From an uncultured Cetobacterium sp. (GTDB lineage Bacteria > Fusobacteriota > Fusobacteriia > Fusobacteriales > Fusobacteriaceae), in NCBI RefSeq assembly GCF_947072685.1, contig NZ_CAMTIK010000003.1, positions 1-64,000 of the forward strand: 64,000 nucleotides of DNA, read 5' to 3'. A program made the translations under genes and the position numbers. Shown one piece after another: positions 1 to 8,933 of this stretch. Every line of letters starts with the position of its first letter. Positions within the stretch are counted from its first letter, which is position 1. Under the pieces are notes generated by a model. The model saw only the letters and a list, made by a program, of their open reading frames with translations, was not told the DNA's origin and ran no database searches.

Positions 1-31
1 GTCGCTGGTTCGAGCCCAGCAAGAAGCGCCA
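1..31 (+). tRNA. 3' end of a tRNA, cut by the window edge
   Basis: A T arm is visible: stem GCTGG / CCAGC around the loop TTCGAGC. It is followed by a seven-base acceptor strand (AAGAAGC), a G discriminator at 28 and an encoded CCA at 29-31. The anticodon lies outside the window, so the amino acid cannot be named. A T-rich run at 32-46 follows and may help end transcription. Confidence 0.85.
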
Positions 32-79
32 TTTTTTTATTTTTTGTAAAAATATAAAAAATAAGTAAAAGGGGAAATG

Positions 80-658
80 ATGAAAAAAAAATTAGCAACA
101 TTGATGTTTGGATTGTCACTAGCTGCTTTTGGGGCTGAAAATTTTGAGTTAGGATTACTTTCACCAACTCAATTGCATGGTCCCCAAACGAGTGTTAAAG
201 GAATAAGATTAGGGCTTCTATATACTGAAAATCAAAATGTAGAAGGATTAGATATAAATATTATAGCCAATAAAAAGCAAAATTTTAAAGGATTATCAAT
301 AGGATCATTCTATGATAGAACCGAAGGTAATTTTGTGGGAGCAAAATTAGGTTGGTTTTTTTTACCAATAACATTTAATAGTGTTGGTGGGAATATGACA
401 GGAGTTCAATTAGGGCTTGTAAATATGGTAGAAAAAGATACTAAAGGAGTTCAGCTCGGAGGAGTTAACTTTACGGGGACAGCAACAGGTGCTCAATTAG
501 GTTTCTTTAACAAAGCCGATAAAATTAAAGGGCTTCAATTTGGATTTGTAAATATGGCTGAAAATCTTCAAGGTTTACAAATAGGGCTTGTGAATATAGC
601 AGAAAATAGTGAATTGTTTGAGGTTCTTCCAATTTTAAACTTTAATTTTAAATTTTAG
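80..658 (+). CDS. Exported surface repeat protein (LA_2272-type repeats)
   Basis: A signal-peptide-like N-terminus (Lys-rich start, hydrophobic stretch, small residues near FGA) is followed by many imperfect repeats of about 20 residues with a core like G-x-Q-x-G-hydrophobic-x-N, for example GLQFGFVNMAEN and GLQIGLVNIAEN. The pattern matches what is annotated as LA_2272-type surface repeat proteins; I name that family from memory. The alternating pattern could fold as a beta solenoid or barrel at the cell surface, which is inference. Two ATGs adjoin (77 and 80). The GGGG at 71-74 sits too close to the first, so 80 is preferred. The protein ends in N-F-N-F-K-F, an aromatic C-terminus as in many outer-membrane proteins. 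The gene stands alone before the rplS promoter. Confidence 0.65.
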   Translation: MKKKLATLMFGLSLAAFGAENFELGLLSPTQLHGPQTSVKGIRLGLLYTENQNVEGLDINIIANKKQNFKGLSIGSFYDRTEGNFVGAKLGWFFLPITFNSVGGNMTGVQLGLVNMVEKDTKGVQLGGVNFTGTATGAQLGFFNKADKIKGLQFGFVNMAENLQGLQIGLVNIAENSELFEVLPILNFNFKF

Positions 659-671
659 TTAATCTTCTAAA

Positions 672-700
672 TTGACAAAATTATGAAAATATGATACAAT
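672..700 (+). promoter_or_regulatory. Sigma-70 promoter of rplS
   Basis: A perfect -35 box TTGACA (672-677) and the -10 box TACAAT (695-700) are separated by exactly 17 bases. Transcription should start near 707 and give an rplS leader of about 60 bases. Confidence 0.85.
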
Positions 701-717
701 ACTTTAGTTATTATAAC

Positions 718-761
718 GAATATTCCGCTTTAATGGGAATATTAAATGAATATTCAGGAGG
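718..761 (+). promoter_or_regulatory. rplS leader with two mutually exclusive hairpins next to the Shine-Dalgarno
   Basis: AATATTCC (719-726) can pair with GGAATATT (736-743). A third copy of the motif, AATATTC (749-755), can pair instead with GAATATT (737-743). The second hairpin directly abuts the Shine-Dalgarno AGGAGG (756-761). The middle strand is shared, so the two folds exclude each other. This looks like a translational control element for L19, but no regulator can be identified from sequence. Confidence 0.5.
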
Positions 762-766
762 CAAAG

Positions 767-1117
767 ATGAAAGAAAAATTAATTCAATTAGTAGAGCAAA
801 ACTACTTAAGAAACGACATTCCAGCATTCAAAGCTGGAGATACGCTTGGAGTTTACTACAAAGTAATCGAGGGTAACAAAGAAAGAGTTCAGTTATTCGA
901 AGGTGTAGTAATCAGAGTAAGTGGTGGAGGAATCGCTAAGACTTTTACAATTAGAAAAGTAACTGGTGGAATCGGAGTAGAGAGAATCATACCTGTAAAC
1001 TCACCAATGATCGATAAGATCGAAGTATTAAAAGTTGGAAAAGTAAGAAGATCAAAACTTTATTACTTAAGAGAACTTTCTGGAAAGAAAGCAAGAATCA
1101 AAGAAATCAGAAGATAG
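767..1117 (+). CDS. rplS: 50S ribosomal protein L19
   Basis: The 116-residue protein has the family's conserved core: F-K-A-G-D-T near residue 25, [10 protein letters not shown], and the C-terminal [12 protein letters not shown]19 sits at the 30S-50S interface of the ribosome. The reading frame stays open upstream to an ATG at 746, but the start is set at 767 because AGGAGG lies at 756-761 and the protein then begins M-K-E-K-L like the family. Codon use is richer in C-ending codons (ATC, TAC) than the neighbours, as expected for a highly expressed gene. It is monocistronic: its own promoter is upstream and a strong terminator follows. The usual trmD/rimM neighbours are absent here. Confidence 0.97.
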   Translation: MKEKLIQLVEQNYLRNDIPAFKAGDTLGVYYKVIEGNKERVQLFEGVVIRVSGGGIAKTFTIRKVTGGIGVERIIPVNSPMIDKIEVLKVGKVRRSKLYYLRELSGKKARIKEIRR

Positions 1118-1123
1118 TACTTC

Positions 1124-1164
1124 AAAAGCTAAGGGTGAACAATTCCTTAGCTTTTTTCTTTTTT
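1124..1164 (+). terminator. Intrinsic terminator after rplS
   Basis: AAAAGCTAAGG (1124-1134) pairs with CCTTAGCTTTT (1145-1155), followed by a T-rich tail to 1164. Confidence 0.9.
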
Positions 1165-1205
1165 TTGTGATAAAATATACTTAAACTGACCAAAGGAGTG
1201 AAAGA

Positions 1206-2132
1206 ATGAGCAGAGAGAATTTAATAATTAATAGCATTTTTTATGTACTATTGACAGCCTTTTTTATCTATATATTTATAAAAGAAAAAAAAATAGTAGC
1301 GAAAATAGATGAAAAAAGAACAAAAATTGAGGATAAAGTTGTTAATAAATTAAAAATTCAAGGAAAAACTTCGGAAAAAGTTATAAGAAAAATTATAAAA
1401 ATAATCGAAAGTTTAGGAAGTGCGTTAATTCTAGTATTGATTATTCAAAAGTTTTATATAGGGAATTTTTTAGTTCCAACAGGATCAATGATTCCAACTA
1501 TAGTTCCAAGAGATAGACTTTTTGGGAATATGGTAATATATAATTTTAAAGCTCCAAAAAGAGAAGATATAATAGTTTTTCAAGAGCCTATTGAAGATAA
1601 AGTTTTATACACAAAAAGATTGATGGGTCTTCCAGGAGAGAAAGTTGAAATAAAATATGATAGATTATTTATAAACGGAGAAAAAATTTCGGATAGAGAG
1701 TATACTCCATTAGGAGAATTAGCTTCAAATGAATGGGTTGTGCCTAAAAAAGGCGATACAGTAAAAATAGTTCCGGGACAAAATTATAATGAAACTTTTA
1801 TGAATCAAAATATTGATGTGGCAAAAGTTCAGAGTTTGTTAAAGGAAAATAGTGGTTATGTGTCTCAACTTTTACCAAATGTTAAATTTTATGTCAACGG
1901 AGTTCAAACAGGGATGATTTTAGATTATATTCATGATGAAAATATTGTGAATGCCTTATTAAGAGGAGAAACAGTAGAAAGAGTATTGGACGAAGACTAT
2001 TATTTAGCTTTAGGAGATAATACAAATGGTAGCTATGATTCGAGAATGTGGGGATTTGTAAAGGATGGGAGAATAAAAGGTAAAGCTTTTGTTAGGTTCT
2101 GGCCTTTAAATAGGATAGGTCTGTTGAAATAA
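1206..2132 (+). CDS. lepB: Signal peptidase I
   Basis: Type I leader peptidase, the membrane enzyme that removes signal peptides from exported proteins. Two hydrophobic segments (about residues 8-25 and 70-87) precede the catalytic domain. The catalytic serine is Ser94 in P-T-G-S-M-I-P-T and the general-base lysine is Lys137 in Y-T-K-R-L-M-G-L-P-G-E. The late family box G-D-N-T-N-G-S-Y-D-S-R-M-W-G is present. At 308 residues it is longer than minimal Gram-positive enzymes, with an insert between the lysine box and the last box. The start is supported by AAAGGAG at 1193-1199. Its stop overlaps the ATG of the next gene by one base, so it is translationally coupled and probably heads the operon that runs into the atp genes. 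Confidence 0.95.
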   Translation: MSRENLIINSIFYVLLTAFFIYIFIKEKKIVAKIDEKRTKIEDKVVNKLKIQGKTSEKVIRKIIKIIESLGSALILVLIIQKFYIGNFLVPTGSMIPTIVPRDRLFGNMVIYNFKAPKREDIIVFQEPIEDKVLYTKRLMGLPGEKVEIKYDRLFINGEKISDREYTPLGELASNEWVVPKKGDTVKIVPGQNYNETFMNQNIDVAKVQSLLKENSGYVSQLLPNVKFYVNGVQTGMILDYIHDENIVNALLRGETVERVLDEDYYLALGDNTNGSYDSRMWGFVKDGRIKGKAFVRFWPLNRIGLLK

Positions 2133-2563
2133 TGCAGATGTATATATTAAATAAGACAGATAAGCTTTTGTTAGAAGAGATAGCAAATCTAGAAAAAAAA
2201 ATCTTTACAGAAAGTTATTATTCTATTGAAGTGTTAAAAGATATACTTAAAAGTGAGGATTATAGAATTTTAGTGGTAAAAAATGAGGAGATTAAAGGTT
2301 ATTTAATAATTCATGACTCATATGATATTTTTGAAATAATGAAAATTGCAGTAAAAGAAGAGTATAGAAATAGCGGCGTGGCAGAAAAATTAGTTCAGTT
2401 TTATTTGGAGTTAGAGGAAAAAAATCTTTTTTTAGAAGTAAGAGAAGGGAATATTGTTGCTCAAAATTTTTATAAGAAATTAAAATTTAAAGTAGTTGGA
2501 AAGAGAAAGAATTATTATTCAAATGGTGAATCAGCCATTTTAATGTTATTAGAAAGAAATTAA
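2132..2563 (+). CDS. rimI: GNAT acetyltransferase, probable RimI-type protein N-acetyltransferase
   Basis: A 143-residue GNAT protein. The acetyl-CoA binding region is seen as V-K-E-E-Y-R-N-S-G-V-A-E-K-L. It is followed by the RimI-like C-terminus: L-E-V-R-E-G-N, A-Q-N-F-Y-K-K-L-K-F, G-K-R-K-N-Y-Y and a final A-I-L-M. RimI acetylates the N-terminal alanine of ribosomal protein S18; other GNATs share this architecture, so the substrate is inferred. The ATG at 2132 overlaps the lepB stop. A second ATG six bases on (2138) is an alternative start because no clear Shine-Dalgarno decides between them. Confidence 0.75.
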   Translation: MQMYILNKTDKLLLEEIANLEKKIFTESYYSIEVLKDILKSEDYRILVVKNEEIKGYLIIHDSYDIFEIMKIAVKEEYRNSGVAEKLVQFYLELEEKNLFLEVREGNIVAQNFYKKLKFKVVGKRKNYYSNGESAILMLLERN

Positions 2564-2587
2564 TATATATTTTAGGAGGACAAATTA

Positions 2588-4021
2588 GTGAGTAGAGATA
2601 TTTATTCAAATCCATTAGCAGAAAGATACAGTTCGAAGGAGATGTTAGAGACATTTTCACCAAAATTTAAATTCTCAACTTGGAGAAAACTTTGGTATGC
2701 TTTGGCAGAGACAGAAAAAGAATTAGGATTAGATATAACTGATGAGCAGTTAGAAGAGATGAAAAAAAACATTCATAATATAGATTATGATTTAGCAAAT
2801 GAAATGGAAAAAAAATTCAGACATGATGTTATGGCACATGTACATACATTTGGAACAGTGGCATCAAAAGCAATGCCGATAATACATTTGGGAGCAACAA
2901 GTGCTTTTGTTGGAGATAATACAGATCTTATCCAAATAAAGGAAGCATTGGAAATAACGAAAAAGAAAATGATAAATGTGATTGATGGTTTGGCAAAATT
3001 TTCAAAAGAATATAAAGATTTACCAACATTAGGATTCACACATTTTCAAGCCGCACAATTGACAACAGTAGGAAAAAGAGCGACTTTATGGTTACAAAGT
3101 TTACTTTTAGATTTAGAAGAGTTAGAGTTTAGACAGGATACTCTTAGATTTAGAGGAGTTAAAGGGACAACAGGAACTCAAGCTAGTTTTCAGGAACTGT
3201 TTAATGGTGATTTCAAAAAAGTTAAAGAGTTGGATGAAAAAGTTGCAGAAAAAATGGGCTTCAATAAAAGATTTTTAGTAACAGGACAAACTTACGATAG
3301 AAAAATAGATTCAGAAGTATCGAACCTATTATCCAATATAGCTCAGTCAGCACATAAATTCACGAATGATTTAAGACTTCTTCAGCATTTAAAAGAGATA
3401 GAAGAACCCTTTGAAAAAAATCAAATAGGATCATCAGCGATGGCTTATAAAAGAAACCCTATGAGAAGTGAAAGAATTTCATCTCTTGCAAAATTTGTGA
3501 TTGCATTGCAACAGAGTACTGCAATGACAGCTTCAACACAGTGGTTTGAAAGAACTTTGGACGATTCAGCAAATAAAAGATTAGCGTTGCCTCAAGCCTT
3601 TTTAGCAATAGATGCAATATTAATTATATGGAAGAATATCTTAGAAGGATTAGTTGTTTATCCAAAAATGATAGAAAAGCATATAATGGCTGAACTTCCA
3701 TTTATGGCGACAGAGTATATAATAATGGAAGGCGTTAAAAGAGGTGGAGATAGACAAGAGCTTCATGAATTAATAAGAGTTCATTCTATGGAAGCGGGAA
3801 GAAATGTAAAGGTTGAAGGTTTAGAAAATGATTTGATAGAAAGAATAACAAATGATGATTCATTTGATATAGATAGAGATAAATTGATGGAAATTTTAGA
3901 CCCAAAAAACTTTATTGGATTCGCACCAGAACAAGTAACAGATTTTTTAGATTTAGAAGTAAATCCAATATTAGAAAGATATAAAGAGCTGTTAGGAATG
4001 GACGCAGATTTAAAGGTGTAG
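2588..4021 (+). CDS. purB: Adenylosuccinate lyase
   Basis: Catalyses two fumarate-releasing steps of purine synthesis (SAICAR to AICAR, adenylosuccinate to AMP). The fumarase/aspartase superfamily signature is present as [11 protein letters not shown], with the flexible-loop serine, and the upstream [10 protein letters not shown] region is present. At 477 residues it is the normal length of the longer PurB type. The start codon is GTG, chosen because TAGGAGGA (2573-2580) lies seven bases upstream. It is separated from the next gene by two bases. The fumarate released could feed the fumarase encoded at 40562-41943, though that link is metabolic rather than genetic. Confidence 0.96.
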   Translation: MSRDIYSNPLAERYSSKEMLETFSPKFKFSTWRKLWYALAETEKELGLDITDEQLEEMKKNIHNIDYDLANEMEKKFRHDVMAHVHTFGTVASKAMPIIHLGATSAFVGDNTDLIQIKEALEITKKKMINVIDGLAKFSKEYKDLPTLGFTHFQAAQLTTVGKRATLWLQSLLLDLEELEFRQDTLRFRGVKGTTGTQASFQELFNGDFKKVKELDEKVAEKMGFNKRFLVTGQTYDRKIDSEVSNLLSNIAQSAHKFTNDLRLLQHLKEIEEPFEKNQIGSSAMAYKRNPMRSERISSLAKFVIALQQSTAMTASTQWFERTLDDSANKRLALPQAFLAIDAILIIWKNILEGLVVYPKMIEKHIMAELPFMATEYIIMEGVKRGGDRQELHELIRVHSMEAGRNVKVEGLENDLIERITNDDSFDIDRDKLMEILDPKNFIGFAPEQVTDFLDLEVNPILERYKELLGMDADLKV

Positions 4022-4023
4022 TT

Positions 4024-4533
4024 ATGACTGATAAAAGGCGAAGATACTTAACTGCGTTTGTACTTCTTGCTCTTTATTTATCACTGATAGAAACCTTGAT
4101 ACCGAAACCTTTTCCATGGATGAAGTTAGGATTAGCTAATATAGCAATAATTATAGCTTTAGAAAAATTTGATGAAAAAATGGCTATAGAAATTTTATTT
4201 TTGAGAGTTTTTATTCAGGGAATGATGTTAGGAACACTTTTTTCGCCAAGTTTTATAATAAGTTTAATTTCAGGAGGGGCTAGTACCCTCTTGACCATTT
4301 TACTATTTAGATGCAGAAAAAATTTATCATTGATAGCTATTTGTATAGCAGGAGCTTTTATACATAATGCAACACAGCTAGTAGTAGTTTATTTTTTATT
4401 GTTTAGAAACATAAGTATAATGAGTAGATCAATCTTTATTTTTATTTGGGGATTTTTATTTATGGGGTGTATTTCAGGATTTATTACAGGGATTATATGT
4501 GAAAGATTGAAATTAAGAAGGGAGAGGGGATAA
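4024..4533 (+). CDS. Gx transporter family membrane protein (Hpre_diP_synt_I type)
   Basis: A 169-residue integral membrane protein with about five hydrophobic segments. The N-terminal L-I-P-K-P-F-P-W-M-K-L-G-L-A-N is typical of the family called Gx transporter or heptaprenyl diphosphate synthase component I. These resemble ECF-type substrate-binding membrane components, and the substrate is not established. No component II prenyl synthase or ECF ATPase is adjacent, so the heptaprenyl name should not be taken literally. The stop overlaps the glmM start by one base, suggesting coupling. Confidence 0.75.
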   Translation: MTDKRRRYLTAFVLLALYLSLIETLIPKPFPWMKLGLANIAIIIALEKFDEKMAIEILFLRVFIQGMMLGTLFSPSFIISLISGGASTLLTILLFRCRKNLSLIAICIAGAFIHNATQLVVVYFLLFRNISIMSRSIFIFIWGFLFMGCISGFITGIICERLKLRRERG

Positions 4534-5891
4534 TGAGAAAATATTTTGGTACGGATGGAATAAGAGGAGAAGCTAATAGGGAGTTAACTGTAGAGCTTGC
4601 TTTAAAATTAGGTTATGCATTAGGTTACACATTAAAACAGAAATATCCTGAAAAAAAGAGGATAAGAGTTATTATGGGGTCAGATACAAGAAGGTCAGGT
4701 TATATGTTGAGATCAGCATTGACAGCTGGATTAAATTCAATGGGAATAAATATAGACTTTGTAGGAGTAATTCCAACACCAGGAGTAGCCTATCTAACAC
4801 AAAAGAGCACAGCTAAAGCGGGAATAATGATATCAGCATCTCACAATCCAGCTAAAGATAATGGAATTAAAATATTTTGGGAAGATGGACATAAGCTTCC
4901 AGATGAAGTGGAGCTAGAGTTGGAAAAATTAATGGATAACGTGGAAAAGATAACTGAAAATCCAATTGCAGGAGATGATGTTGGAAGATTTACGTATGCA
5001 GAGGATGAATATTATTTATATAGAGACCATGTTATTTCTACTGTAAAGGGAGATTTTTCAGGAATGAAAATAATTTTAGACGCAGCAAACGGATCAGCTT
5101 ATAGGGTAGCTAAAGAGGTATTTTTAGCGTTAGGAGCAGAGATTGTTATAATAAATGATGCTCCGAATGGAAAAAATATAAATGTGAGATGTGGATCTAC
5201 TCATCCAGAAATTTTATCAAAAGTTGTAATGGGATATGAAGCAGATTTAGGACTGGCTTATGATGGAGATGCGGATAGACTTATAGCTGTAGATAAAAAT
5301 GGAAATATTGTAGATGGAGATAAAATAATTGCTGTACTAGCTCTAGAGATGAAAGAAAGAGATGAGCTTACTAACAATCAGGTTGTTACAACAGTAATGA
5401 GTAACATGGGATTTGAAAAATATCTATCAGACAAAGGAATTGAATTGATAAGAGCCAATGTAGGGGATAGATATGTTCTAGAAAAAATGAAGGAACTAGG
5501 TATAAATATAGGTGGAGAACAGTCAGGTCATATTATTTTATCAGACTTTGGAACTACAGGAGATGGAGTTTTAACATCAATAAAGTTAGTTGAAGCTATT
5601 AGAGATTCTGGAAAATCATTGGATGAGCTTGTGGGAGATATAAAAGATTGGCCACAACTTCTTATCAATGTACGTGTTTCAAATGATAAAAAAAATATTT
5701 GGAATAAAAATGAAAATGTAGTAAATTTTATAAAAGAAAAAGAAGAAGAGATGAAAGGTCTAGGAAGAGTATTGGTTAGAACATCAGGAACAGAACCTAT
5801 TGTAAGAGTTATGGTAGAGGGAAAAGAGATGGATTTAGTGGAAAAAATTGCTAAAGAGATAGCTGTAGTTGTTGAAAAAGAACTGGTATAG
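4533..5891 (+). CDS. glmM: Phosphoglucosamine mutase
   Basis: Converts glucosamine-6-phosphate to glucosamine-1-phosphate on the way to UDP-GlcNAc for peptidoglycan and lipid A. The phosphoserine loop is seen as I-S-A-S-H-N-P (catalytic Ser103), the metal site as D-G-D-A-D-R, the substrate loop as G-G-E-Q-S-G-H, and the C-terminal phosphate site as R-T-S-G-T-E-P. The protein starts K-Y-F-G-T-D-G-I-R-G as GlmM proteins do and is 452 residues, the normal length. It overlaps the preceding gene by one base and is followed nine bases later by a methyltransferase. Confidence 0.97.
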   Translation: MRKYFGTDGIRGEANRELTVELALKLGYALGYTLKQKYPEKKRIRVIMGSDTRRSGYMLRSALTAGLNSMGINIDFVGVIPTPGVAYLTQKSTAKAGIMISASHNPAKDNGIKIFWEDGHKLPDEVELELEKLMDNVEKITENPIAGDDVGRFTYAEDEYYLYRDHVISTVKGDFSGMKIILDAANGSAYRVAKEVFLALGAEIVIINDAPNGKNINVRCGSTHPEILSKVVMGYEADLGLAYDGDADRLIAVDKNGNIVDGDKIIAVLALEMKERDELTNNQVVTTVMSNMGFEKYLSDKGIELIRANVGDRYVLEKMKELGINIGGEQSGHIILSDFGTTGDGVLTSIKLVEAIRDSGKSLDELVGDIKDWPQLLINVRVSNDKKNIWNKNENVVNFIKEKEEEMKGLGRVLVRTSGTEPIVRVMVEGKEMDLVEKIAKEIAVVVEKELV

Positions 5892-5899
5892 GAGTAAAG

Positions 5900-6610
5900 A
5901 TGTATTATAAAAATTTTGCAAAAGTATATGATAAATTTATGCAGCATTGTGATTACGATGAATGGGCTAAATTAATAGAAGGTTTGATTGAAGAATCTAA
6001 AGTAGAAGGAAAAAAATTATTAGATTTAGGATGTGGAACAGGGGAAACACTTATTAGATTAAAAGAAAATTATGAGTGTTCGGGATTAGATCTTTCTGCA
6101 GATATGTTAACAATTGCTAATAAAAAACTTAAGAATAAGGGTGTGAAATTATTTTTAGGGGACATGAGGGAATTTAATACAGGAGAAAAATATGATATAA
6201 TAATATCTTTATTTGATACAGTTAATCATTTAACTTCTATAGAAGACTTAGATGACTTGATGAAGTCAATAAAAGATAGTTTAAATCCTGAAGGCGTATA
6301 TATTTTCGATGTAATCAATAGAGAATTTATGGAAAAAATGTTTCCAGGAGGAATTTATTACGATAACAGGAAAGATATGACTATAATTTGGGAACATTTT
6401 GAAGAAGAAGATTTAGATATAGTGGAAGCGGTATACTTTGTTAAAAATAAGGCAGGACACTATGAAAAATTAAAAGAGGTGTATGAAAAAAGAATTTTTC
6501 AAGAGTTCGAAATTAGAAAAATTGTTGAAAAAAATAATTTAAACTTGTTAAGTATTAGTAAAAATGATAAAATAGCTGGGGAGAGATTTTTTTACATAGT
6601 AAAAAAATAA
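5900..6610 (+). CDS. Class I SAM-dependent methyltransferase
   Basis: A 236-residue protein with motif I L-L-D-L-G-C-G-T-G-E-T near residue 42, the acidic strand S-G-L-D-L-S, and the motif G-D-M-R-E-F near residue 85. The N-terminus (Y-D-K-F-M-x-x-x-D-Y-D-x-W) resembles small-molecule methyltransferases found next to housekeeping genes in Clostridia and Fusobacteria. The substrate is unknown. It is preceded by GGAG at 5891-5894 and sits in the same run as glmM and the atp genes. Confidence 0.85.
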   Translation: MYYKNFAKVYDKFMQHCDYDEWAKLIEGLIEESKVEGKKLLDLGCGTGETLIRLKENYECSGLDLSADMLTIANKKLKNKGVKLFLGDMREFNTGEKYDIIISLFDTVNHLTSIEDLDDLMKSIKDSLNPEGVYIFDVINREFMEKMFPGGIYYDNRKDMTIIWEHFEEEDLDIVEAVYFVKNKAGHYEKLKEVYEKRIFQEFEIRKIVEKNNLNLLSISKNDKIAGERFFYIVKK

Positions 6611-6630
6611 TTTTATAGGAAGTGAAGGAT

Positions 6631-6840
6631 ATGATATTTTTTAATAAAGATTTTATACATTATTTTTCACTGTTGGGTTTTCTAGGGTTTTTAATAGTTG
6701 GAAATATAGGAATATTTATATTTTTATATAAACTTATAGAAAGATACTTTTTTAAAAGCACACCACTATTTGTATTATTTGTAGTCATAGGAGTTTTTAG
6801 TGGCTTTTATAATGCCTATAAGTTAATAATGAAAAAATAG
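6631..6840 (+). CDS. AtpZ/AtpI-like small membrane protein
   Basis: A 69-residue protein with two transmembrane helices (about residues 12-34 and 46-63) and a short basic tail, in the position where AtpZ-type proteins occur. AtpZ with AtpI is reported to help assemble the c ring or transport Mg2+/Ca2+, which is family knowledge. A GTG at 6622 could extend it by three codons, but AGGAAG at 6617-6622 fits the ATG at 6631 better. It precedes atpI by 13 bases. Confidence 0.65.
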   Translation: MIFFNKDFIHYFSLLGFLGFLIVGNIGIFIFLYKLIERYFFKSTPLFVLFVVIGVFSGFYNAYKLIMKK

Positions 6841-6853
6841 GATTGAGTGATAT

Positions 6854-7228
6854 ATGGATGAGTTAAAAAAAATAATAAGGCGTGGAATAATAACATCGAT
6901 AATAATTTTAGTTTATGGAGTATTGTCTTTAAATAAATATGTCTATATTGGAATGTTTTTGGGTTCTGTTTTTTCAGTAGTTGGTTTTTATATGATTTGT
7001 TTGGATGCAAAAGCAAGTCTAGCCTCTAGTTCTCCATTTAAAGTTGGAGTTGTAGGCTATTTAAAAAGATATTTGTTATACGGTATATTTTTAGCAGTAG
7101 CTACAAAATATTATGGGTTTCCAATGTTAGTTAGTGGAGTTATAGGTTTATTGAGCATAAAAATTAATATACTGGCTGTAACTCTATTTGACAATATAAA
7201 AAAGTTTAAATCTAAGCATTTAAAATAA
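6854..7228 (+). CDS. atpI: ATP synthase subunit I
   Basis: A 124-residue protein with four hydrophobic helices and a basic N-terminus, matching the ATP synthase I family in length, topology and position directly before atpB. AtpI is thought to act as a chaperone for c-ring assembly and is especially important for Na+-type c rings such as that of Propionigenium. A strong Shine-Dalgarno for atpB (GGAGGCG) starts 10 bases after its stop. Confidence 0.8.
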   Translation: MDELKKIIRRGIITSIIILVYGVLSLNKYVYIGMFLGSVFSVVGFYMICLDAKASLASSSPFKVGVVGYLKRYLLYGIFLAVATKYYGFPMLVSGVIGLLSIKINILAVTLFDNIKKFKSKHLK

Positions 7229-7251
7229 ACTATTGAAAGGAGGCGAAACTT

Positions 7252-8064
7252 ATGAGAATAGGACCGATACAATTTATAACACCCCCATTAGTAGAAGGAC
7301 CTGCAATTATGTTTTATGTACCATTGCCTAATTTTCTTCATCAAATTCCGTTCGCAATGGAATATGCAGATGGAAAATTTGGATTACCAGTTACAATAAC
7401 AGTAATAAGTACATGGTTTGTAATACTTGTATTAACTCTACTATTTAAAAAGGGAACAAAAAAATTGGAAATGATTCCAGGAAGAGCACAAGTTGTTGCT
7501 GAGTCAGTTTATGATTTTTTACACGGAATAATTCATCAGATGTTAGGAGGATGGACAGCAACTTACTTTACGTATTTAGCATCACTATTTATATTTATTT
7601 TAGGATGTAATTTACTTATGTTTGCTCCAATTCCATGGGGTGGCTTTGAAGATGGAGTGTTTACAATAGCACCAGCTTTTAGAGCTCCAACAGCAGATCT
7701 TAACACAACAGTTGCTTTAGCAATGTTAACGACGCTAACATTTTTAGGAACAAGCATCAAATTACATGGTATACTAGGATATTTAAAGGGACTTTTAGAA
7801 CCAATGCCTTTTATGCTACCAATAAACTTAGTTGGAGAGTTAGCAAAACCAACAAATATTTCTATACGTCTGTTTGGAAATATGTTTGCGGGAATGGTAA
7901 TAATGGGGCTTATTTATAAAGCAGCACCGATGGTTATACCAGCACCGTTACACCTATATTTTGACATATTTAGTGGAGTAGTACAAAGTTTTGTATTTTT
8001 GATGCTAAGTATGGTATATATCCAAGGTTCATTAGGGGATGCTCAGTGTCCCGATGAAAAATAG
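7252..8064 (+). CDS. atpB: ATP synthase Fo subunit a
   Basis: The membrane stator that forms the ion path against the c ring. The essential arginine is Arg206 in I-S-I-R-L-F-G-N-M; the preceding V-G-E-L-A-K-P box is also conserved. The 270-residue protein has five or six transmembrane helices. The start is supported by AAAGGAGG about nine bases upstream. It is followed after 45 bases by atpE. The c subunit sequence says the translocated ion is probably Na+. Confidence 0.96.
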   Translation: MRIGPIQFITPPLVEGPAIMFYVPLPNFLHQIPFAMEYADGKFGLPVTITVISTWFVILVLTLLFKKGTKKLEMIPGRAQVVAESVYDFLHGIIHQMLGGWTATYFTYLASLFIFILGCNLLMFAPIPWGGFEDGVFTIAPAFRAPTADLNTTVALAMLTTLTFLGTSIKLHGILGYLKGLLEPMPFMLPINLVGELAKPTNISIRLFGNMFAGMVIMGLIYKAAPMVIPAPLHLYFDIFSGVVQSFVFLMLSMVYIQGSLGDAQCPDEK

Positions 8065-8097
8065 AGCACTAAAAAATTAAATTTTAAAAATAACTAG

Positions 8098-8379
<282 letters not shown>

Positions 8380-8426
8380 TTATTAAAATAAACAAACCAA
8401 ATACTTTTAGGAAGGAGGTATGACAC

Positions 8427-8933
8427 TTGGCACTAACAAATATGCCTGCAGTATCGATTGATATTAACATGTTTTGGCAAATAATAAACTTCTTCATTTT
8501 AGTTTTTATATTCAATAAATACTTTAAGGCTCCATTATTAAAATTAATGGACTCTAGAAAAGAGAAGATAGCAGCAGAATTCTCAGAAGCTCAAAAAAGT
8601 AAAGAGGAAGCTGCTTTAAAAAATAAAGAAGCTCAAAAAATATTAAGAGATGCTAAAGATGAAGCTACTAAAATAGTTCAATTAGCAGAAAAAAAAGCTG
8701 ATGAAAGAAAAGAAAACATTGTTTCAGAAGCAACTATTCAAAGAGATAAAATGCTTAAATCAGCTGAATTAGAAATTCAGAAAATGATGCATGCAGCTAA
8801 GAAAGAGCTAGAAGTTGAGATGAACGGATTAGCAGTTAAATTAGCTGAGAAAATTATAAAAGAGAATTTAGACTCTAACTTAGAAGCTGCCCTAGCTGAT
8901 AAATTTATAGATGAGGTAGGGGGAGTAAAATGA
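8427..8933 (+). CDS. atpF: ATP synthase Fo subunit b
   Basis: The peripheral stalk. One N-terminal membrane helix (F-W-Q-I-I-N-F-F-I-L-V-F, about residues 16-32) precedes a long charged coiled coil rich in Ala, Lys and Glu. The 168-residue length is typical. The start is TTG at 8427, set by the strong AAGGAGGT at 8412-8419. The nearby ATG at 8420 is out of frame. Its stop overlaps the atpH start (ATGA), so the two stalk subunits are coupled. Confidence 0.95.
   Translation: MALTNMPAVSIDINMFWQIINFFILVFIFNKYFKAPLLKLMDSRKEKIAAEFSEAQKSKEEAALKNKEAQKILRDAKDEATKIVQLAEKKADERKENIVSEATIQRDKMLKSAELEIQKMMHAAKKELEVEMNGLAVKLAEKIIKENLDSNLEAALADKFIDEVGGVK

Noticed and set aside
691-876. 61-codon frame starting in the rplS promoter
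   Set aside because: It begins in the -10 region, reads through the rplS leader out of frame with the gene and has no ribosome site.
5528-5947. Long minus-strand open frame opposite glmM
   Set aside because: It mirrors the coding frame of glmM, has no ribosome site and encodes low-complexity Ser/Thr/Phe-rich sequence.
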